From positions 1-10,265 of the forward strand of contig CAJMQT010000070.1 in NCBI GenBank assembly GCA_905215655.1: 10,265 nucleotides of DNA. The letters run 5' to 3'. A program made the translations under genes and the position numbers. Each line of letters begins with the position of its first letter. Position 1 is the first letter of the stretch. The notes beneath the pieces are model-generated. The model made no database searches and was not told where the DNA came from. It saw nothing but the letters and a program-made list of their open reading frames with translations. Below, in pieces: positions 6,801 through 10,265 of the stretch. The stretch is from an uncultured bacterium. GTDB lineage: Bacteria > Bacteroidota > Bacteroidia > Bacteroidales > Bacteroidaceae.

Positions 6801-9800
6801 ACGCCGTCTGCCTCAACGTTGCCGACGATACCGCCCACGCGCTTGCCTCCGCAGATGATCGGCGCGTAGTTGCGGCAGTTCTCCACCTTGCCTTCGGTAT
6901 GACCTATCACGGTTCCGGCGTTGTCGTAGAACTCGAAGTGGCTGTCGCTGTCGATGATGACGTTGCGTATCACGCTCGTCTTTGTGCCGAGGTGGAACAG
7001 TCCGCCGTAGTTGTATGAGCCGTCGAGCAGGTTGCCGCCTGTGTCGCGCAGCGCCGACTTGACTTTCAGTCCTTTAATCTTATGGTTGCCGCCGTCGAAG
7101 ACGCCCGCGAACCACATCAGATGATTGCCTGCCGCAACGCCGCCGAAGTCGTCGGTCAGCCCGAAGTCGACGTCGGCTGTCTGCAAGAAGTAGTCGCCGA
7201 TGTGGTCGTAGTGCATCACGGCGTCGTGCAGTTTCTTGAAGTCTTCAACGTTCTTGATGAGGAAGGGCGATGTCTCCGTTCCCTCGCCGTCGAACATCTT
7301 CGGCACGGCGTTGATCACAATAAGTCTGCCTGAGGTTACTCCGTCAACGTTTGCGGCGATGGTGTCGTTGGCATATACCGTGCCGAGCTTGAGCGTGTTT
7401 CCGTTGACGGTGAGTGAGGTTGCGTCCGTGTTGGGGAGCACCGTCCAGCTGACGTCGCCCATCAGGGTGGCGTCGTGCCTCATGTTGCGTCTTGTCTCGT
7501 TGCCCTTGAACTCAATGATGGCGCTCGCCATGCGTGTTGACGTTGTTCCGGCGAACACTTTCGGCTGCGGATAGCCGTTCTCTACCGCCGTCCACACGTT
7601 GCTGTCGAAGCCCTCGGGCACGACGCCTTTGAAGAATGATGTGGGCTTGCCGTACGCCGCGTCGTCGATACCTGTTGCCTGACTGTCGTGCCATGTGTTG
7701 GTAAACGCCTTGTCAGAAGGCACTTCGGGATAGGCGTCCATCTTGAACTCGTCGCCGAAGAGACCTGCGGTGGTTCTCATGTTCTTCGCCGTTGCCTGCC
7801 CGATGTTGATACTGTTACGTACGAACATCGGCTCGAGCATGCCGCCGATTGAAGAATATGCCGTGCTGATATATCCTATTAAGCCGCCCACGTAGGTTGA
7901 GAAACCTTCGTGGCTTACAAGACCGGCGTTGAAGAGGTTGCTCATTTCAGAGTCGCGTGCCAGTCCGGTGATACCTCCCACGCCCTCGGTGGTTGCCGAT
8001 TTCACGGTAGACTTGACGCGTCCCGTGTTCATACATTTGTTCACGTTGCCGGCATAGAGGTAGCCGAAGATACCGCCGGTAAATCCGTAGCCTGCCGAGT
8101 TCTCGACAGTTCCGTTGAAATAGCAGTCGCTGATAACGCCCTCGCGGTCGACCGAGTACGACTGTGCCACGCCGATGATGCCTCCCACGCATGCGAGGGG
8201 CTGGTTGAAGTAAGCCGGCAGCCTGACGGTGGCGTCAGAGTGGCATGCCGTCACTTGGTGATATGTATATCCTGCAACGCCGCCCACATCGCCGTTTCCT
8301 GCCACCAAGCCCGATGTGTGACAGTTGGTAAGGGGTGCGTATGTGCGTCCTACGATACCGCCGACGTAAACTCCGTTGCCGGTCACGCTGCCGCTCATCG
8401 AGCAGTTGTCTATCTCGCCCATGCTGTAACCCGCCACGGCGCCGATGAAGTAGCCGTTGGCGGTTATCCTGACATCGGTCATTTTAAGGTTTTTCACCGA
8501 AGAGCCTTCATACATAACGCCGAAGAGTCCCTGATAATTATAGGCTATGCCGTCGAGGGTGAGGTTCTTGATGGTGTTGCCGTTGCCGTTGAAGTGTCCG
8601 GCAAATGCCGCCTTTGCGGTTCCGATAGGCAGGTAGCCCGTGCCCCCTGCCATGTCGATGTCGTTCTCCAAGCGGAAATATTTGTTTTTGAACGAGTTCT
8701 TCTGGCTCGTTTGCGACAGCGTCATAAGGTCTGCCGGAGTCTTTATCAGATACGGCTCGGCGTAAGTTCCCTTACCCGAAAGGTTGAATGTCAGCGTCTC
8801 GGGCGTCTGCATCGTCAGCGATGTCTTGAAGCCCGACTTTACAGCCATCAGCGCCACGAGACCTTCCTGCATCACCGACGCCGCCACCCACGGTTCGAAG
8901 TAGACGGAGTCTGTGCCTACCATCTTTCCTACGATGGGGTCGGAGTTGGATATGACGTTGGTCGTGAGGTCTATCGGGCGGCAGTTGAAGGCTCCGTAAA
9001 GCCCCATCGTGGCGATGAACTGCTCTGACACGGTGACGCTCTTGTCTGCCTGCACGCGCGCCTTGACGGGCACGCTGCTCGTTCCGAAGTTGTAGATTGT
9101 CAGGTCAGACGGTGTCTGTTGCTCCACGAGCAGCGGATATGTCACAATGCCGTCCACGCCCTGTTTGCGCAGTGTTGCCGTCATTGTGGCGTTGGCGGGA
9201 TAATACTCGCCGCGGTCTATCGCCGCGAGCAGCATGCCCTGATTGGCTCCGCTGCCGACGATAGCTCCCCACTGTCCGAGGCGTATCACGCCATTCTCGT
9301 CGATGGTGCCCCTGACCGGCTCGGTGGTGAAATACTTTATCTTGCCGTCTTCGTAGGTTATCGGAAACATGTAAACGTCGCCGTAGCTCGTGCTTTTCCA
9401 TATCCTTTGCGGCAGTATGGCGACGGTGCCGGCGTCGAGGTCGAACGTCATGTCGACTGTCTCTTCCAGACCGTAGAAGTTGTTGATGTGTGCCATGGCG
9501 GGGTCGGTGGCGTCTGCCGTAATCGTCATAACGCAGTTGACCTCTTTACCCTCATGGACAAAGTCCTTGCCGATAAGGTTGCCCTGCACCAGCTTTGCCG
9601 GTAAGGCTCTCTTCGACTTGATGCGTGCCGCCGGCTTGCCTTCTGCCTTTACGGCGGTGCCTATGGGGCGCAGCCCGTCGCGCTTTAACGTTGTGAAGGT
9701 CAGAGGCTTGCCGCTCTTTGCCTTCGCCATGTTCTTCTGTCCTCCCGGCGACCGCTCAGCCATCGCGGCGTCCGCTTTGAGAACAGCCTCGGCGTTGTAC

Positions 9801-9910
9801 GTCCGTTGCAATGGTGTCACCGGCTCGGGCAGCTTCTGCGCCTTTGATGACAGCCCTCCCATTACGACCAGCATGACAGCCAAGACCTGTTTCAGTTGTA
9901 CATGTTTCAT
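3806..9910 (-). CDS. Giant secreted three-module GLUG beta-helix surface protein with T9SS-like C-terminal domain
   Basis: The product is 2034 residues from the chosen ATG at 9910; an in-frame ATG 12 codons upstream would place non-signal residues before the leader. Residues 1-24 form a signal peptide with cleavage likely after SSKA, before Q25. Residues about 108-376 hold two related beta-rich domains. Three GLUG beta-helix modules follow (about 378-786, 874-1208 and 1298-1890). Each opens with an entry motif such as GKGTYAEPYLIKTPADL and contains YVGGIVG-type turns (roughly 9, 7 and 15). Each is followed by an Ig-like domain of about 85-90 residues that carries a conserved WT. The C-terminus (about 1978-2034) resembles a type IX secretion sorting domain. 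GLUG repeats occur in adhesins and in the non-catalytic part of M26 IgA proteases, but no HExxH zinc motif is present here, so an adhesin or matrix-binding role is more likely. That role is inference. No neighbouring gene points to its ligand. Confidence 0.88.
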   Translation of the reverse strand: MKHVQLKQVLAVMLVVMGGLSSKAQKLPEPVTPLQRTYNAEAVLKADAAMAERSPGGQKNMAKAKSGKPLTFTTLKRDGLRPIGTAVKAEGKPAARIKSKRALPAKLVQGNLIGKDFVHEGKEVNCVMTITADATDPAMAHINNFYGLEETVDMTFDLDAGTVAILPQRIWKSTSYGDVYMFPITYEDGKIKYFTTEPVRGTIDENGVIRLGQWGAIVGSGANQGMLLAAIDRGEYYPANATMTATLRKQGVDGIVTYPLLVEQQTPSDLTIYNFGTSSVPVKARVQADKSVTVSEQFIATMGLYGAFNCRPIDLTTNVISNSDPIVGKMVGTDSVYFEPWVAASVMQEGLVALMAVKSGFKTSLTMQTPETLTFNLSGKGTYAEPYLIKTPADLMTLSQTSQKNSFKNKYFRLENDIDMAGGTGYLPIGTAKAAFAGHFNGNGNTIKNLTLDGIAYNYQGLFGVMYEGSSVKNLKMTDVRITANGYFIGAVAGYSMGEIDNCSMSGSVTGNGVYVGGIVGRTYAPLTNCHTSGLVAGNGDVGGVAGYTYHQVTACHSDATVRLPAYFNQPLACVGGIIGVAQSYSVDREGVISDCYFNGTVENSAGYGFTGGIFGYLYAGNVNKCMNTGRVKSTVKSATTEGVGGITGLARDSEMSNLFNAGLVSHEGFSTYVGGLIGYISTAYSSIGGMLEPMFVRNSINIGQATAKNMRTTAGLFGDEFKMDAYPEVPSDKAFTNTWHDSQATGIDDAAYGKPTSFFKGVVPEGFDSNVWTAVENGYPQPKVFAGTTSTRMASAIIEFKGNETRRNMRHDATLMGDVSWTVLPNTDATSLTVNGNTLKLGTVYANDTIAANVDGVTSGRLIVINAVPKMFDGEGTETSPFLIKNVEDFKKLHDAVMHYDHIGDYFLQTADVDFGLTDDFGGVAAGNHLMWFAGVFDGGNHKIKGLKVKSALRDTGGNLLDGSYNYGGLFHLGTKTSVIRNVIIDSDSHFEFYDNAGTVIGHTEGKVENCRNYAPIICGGKRVGGIVGNVEADGVVTGCYNGGAMTDCDDYTGGIAGRNMGTISDCQNDGDISSTGKYTGGVAGASAGSLTRGVNNGAVTGAEYVGGVIGSNSDGTGNGSVNQCVSSGMVTSTGEYVGGIMGYSNGAGEMAANYFDASVNNMAGCPSVSRGMNGVSTSELVTATAPEGLDADKFAFSDKAYPALKAFDKEETGKACRAIYILFGKNEKRTNILNNVNLSANADVTWTLKTATNFAIADGKLTVTIPETEVAADELTAVYAGGYTKKYELKSIPAILEGAGSAEDPFRIKTSADLTLLANFITSSGMDYDGYYFKVLNDIAYADGEEFLPIARTGVQFQGDFDGNGMTISKFAFTDEISKTGKNIGFFGTIGAKGSVHDLTLDGKITGYSYVGGFAGQLYGKISDCKSLCAVNGKGGDTAGFVGHMFDGSSLTNSVFEGVVSDLYATNYNDIAGFVGYADLGSTIDNCVNKGVVGQTKNTTGTTWTGQQYVGGIAGKAYGTITNCRNQGKVIARTIAGGIVGRLGKQGRIEDCFNEAEVSIENGSTVAGIAGDAVGGGLSYILRCGNTAPIHGKGTVAGIIAKIANGCTVDSCWNTGRVSGFSTTGYTVAGVVGQMSGSTAYPTYTKNCWNTGEIYSECSSVGGVIAKASGTEVSDCWNMGKIIVKQAAPTANMSGVGGVIGYGCCKMTRLWNAGDIESEIGGVAGVIGVGAMPIADVSYAANFGNVTSTAAFADKGLGTGGIWGGYGPVTMQECYNFGNITAPDIVAGINPAMHNNGNGGTTILHCYNMGKITATDADAKDVFGVAGLSRYVDTKNPIMAEAMHVEKVYCSTEALAQNANDTYGKRLTPAEMMTADLGEAFTYHEACFPTLAFVDTVAVANLNAAYMKFAEGDAADNVNQEFKLGILQHTSWTAHEILSIDENGTVTPEAVGTGWVTITTDEETPRSKTYEIVVKKATSGIGSETAVKEVENIRYFTVDGMAAAAPERGQVRIAVIRYADGTTATRKVIGKR
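3809..3979 (-). other. C-terminal type IX secretion sorting-like domain of the GLUG protein
   Basis: Residues about 1978-2034 contain RYFTVDGMAAAAPERGQV, then VIRYADGTTATRKVIGKR. The order Y-x-x-x-G, P-x-x-G, a short beta strand, Y-x-DG and a basic end fits the Por/T9SS C-terminal domains of Bacteroidetes, which direct outer-membrane passage. The Ala-rich turn is unusual. Domain boundaries are estimates. Confidence 0.65.
4241..6019 (-). repeat. GLUG beta-helix module 3 (largest)
   Basis: Residues about 1298-1890 open with GAGSAEDPFRIKTSADL and FQGDFDGNGMTI. About 15 turns of the type YVGGIAG or VAGIIA follow, alternating with strands ending in xCxNxGxV. Cysteines recur at 1489, 1526, 1554, 1586, 1614, 1650 and 1678, at 28-37 residue spacing. 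The module ends in the cap ACFPTLAFV and an Ig-like domain (about 1891-1977, WTAHEIL). Confidence 0.8.
6287..7291 (-). repeat. GLUG beta-helix module 2
   Basis: Residues about 874-1208 open with GEGTETSPFLIKNVEDF and FAGVFDGGNHKIKGL. About seven turns follow (VGGIVG, TGGIAG, TGGVAG, YVGGVIG, YVGGIMG). The module ends in YPALKAF and a second Ig-like domain (about 1209-1297, with VTWTL). Confidence 0.8.
7553..8779 (-). repeat. GLUG beta-helix module 1
   Basis: Residues about 378-786 open with GKGTYAEPYLIKTPADL, the strand YFRLENDIDM, and FAGHFNGNGNTIKNL, the classic entry of GLUG proteins. About nine turns such as YVGGIVG and YVGGLIG follow. The module ends in GYPQPKVF and the first Ig-like domain (about 787-873, VSWTV). 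Confidence 0.8.
8783..9589 (-). repeat. Duplicated beta-rich N-terminal domain of the GLUG protein
   Basis: Two related segments, residues about 108-258 and 262-376, share a series of landmarks. These are a NFYG/NFGT motif, a TVAILPQRI / SVTVSEQFI strand, a YGDVYMFPI / YGAFNCRPI strand, a VRGT / VGKM turn, a W-x-A stretch (QWGAIV / PWVAAS) and a GMLLAA / GLVALM strand. I do not assign a named family. Confidence 0.6.
9839..9910 (-). other. Signal peptide of the GLUG protein
   Basis: MKHVQLKQVLAVMLVVMGGL is a basic N-terminus followed by a hydrophobic core. SSKA then gives an S-x-A type signal peptidase I site, leaving Gln as the first mature residue, which is common for exported Bacteroidetes proteins. 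There is no lipobox cysteine, so it is not a lipoprotein. This segment decides the start codon. Confidence 0.85.
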
Positions 9911-10265
9911 AAAAATGATATTTAGTGAATAATAAGGGATTATCAATGTATAATCGACCTCGGTCAGGTGGTATTCAGATTTAGAAAGTTGTATGAATAA
10001 TGGTTAATAAGTGATGTAATATAGATTGAATTGATGCGTTCAACCAATCTTGAAAACAACTTATCGACAAATCTCGTGAAAATTATTGACACACGCAAAC
10101 TTTTTTGTTGATATTTCAGAAAATAAATCCTGCCGCGCCGGAAAACATCCTTAATCGTGTCTGAAATCCGGATTTTCTCGTGCGGAAAAACGATAACTTG
10201 ATGTGCCTTTCACGTCCCATGATTGCAAAAGGCGGTCTTTTACACTTTAAAAGCTTATCTTTCAC
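9911..10265. other. Gene-free AT-rich leader upstream of the GLUG protein
   Basis: This stretch of 355 bases carries no convincing gene. The bases just before the ATG are A/T-rich (minus strand AAATATCATTTTT), usual for Bacteroidetes translation starts. No exact TAnnTTTG box was found on the minus strand; the nearest look-alike is weak (AAAGTTTG, about 10103-10110). A 12-base perfect palindrome AAATCCGGATTT lies at 10164-10175 and could be an operator, but nothing ties it to a regulator. Confidence 0.5.
10227..10265. repeat. Edge of a short-palindrome repeat (AAAAG-N5-CTTTT)
   Basis: Two units 22 bases apart each carry AAAAG, five variable bases and CTTTT or CTTTC (10227-10241 and 10249-10263). 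A further partial CCTTTCAC lies at 10206-10213. The array runs to the window edge and may continue. A 21-codon open frame from 10201 crosses it but looks like repeat rather than gene. Confidence 0.45.

Noticed and set aside
4241..8779. CRISPR-like array from the regular repeats
   Set aside because: The repeats are protein-level GLUG turns with varied codons, in one continuous open frame, not identical DNA repeats with spacers.
7910..9028. Plus-strand open frame of 372 codons inside the GLUG gene
   Set aside because: It is a shadow of the repetitive GLUG coding sequence, with a His/Cys/Ala/Val-rich product and no known motif.
3806..9910. M26-type IgA protease
   Set aside because: GLUG repeats are shared with that family, but no HExxH zinc motif was found in the 2034 residues.
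9908..9946. Upstream ATG at 9946 as the start of the GLUG protein
   Set aside because: It would add MIIPYYSLNIIF before a complete signal peptide; the ATG at 9910 gives a standard leader.

Overview
The window looks like ordinary chromosomal DNA of a Bacteroidales bacterium, most probably a Prevotella-like member. The evidence is threefold. TATCTTTG boxes fitting the Bacteroidetes -7 consensus TAnnTTTG sit just upstream of two genes. Leaders are AT-rich with no clear Shine-Dalgarno. The largest gene encodes a secreted GLUG-repeat protein with a C-terminus resembling a type IX secretion sorting domain. Genus assignment is inference.

All four convincing genes lie on the minus strand, so they read right to left. 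From the right: (1) a 355-base leader without a gene, whose right edge carries short AAAAG-N5-CTTTT palindromes; (2) a 2034-residue secreted repeat protein (3806-9910) with signal peptide, a duplicated beta-rich N-terminal domain, three GLUG beta-helix modules each closed by an Ig-like domain, and a C-terminal sorting domain; it ends at a strong two-part hairpin terminator (3725-3786); (3) ychF (2533-3633), the universal Obg-family ATPase, with its own -7 box beside a 7-bp tandem repeat; (4) a 153-base gap holding two facing copies of a GC-rich REP-like element; (5) lgt (1543-2379), prolipoprotein diacylglyceryl transferase; (6) a 22-bp-arm hairpin probably terminating lgt; (7) a Fic-domain protein (83-1408) with an internal inhibitory helix and a C-terminal winged helix, followed by a possibly bidirectional terminator.

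The genes do not form one pathway. ychF and lgt are housekeeping genes that may share a transcript across the REP-like pair. The Fic gene and the surface protein appear to be separate transcription units. I see no CRISPR array, transposase, tRNA, rRNA, or clear new multi-gene system. The most distinctive items are the three-module architecture and cysteine ladder of the giant secreted protein, and the inverted REP-like pair before lgt.
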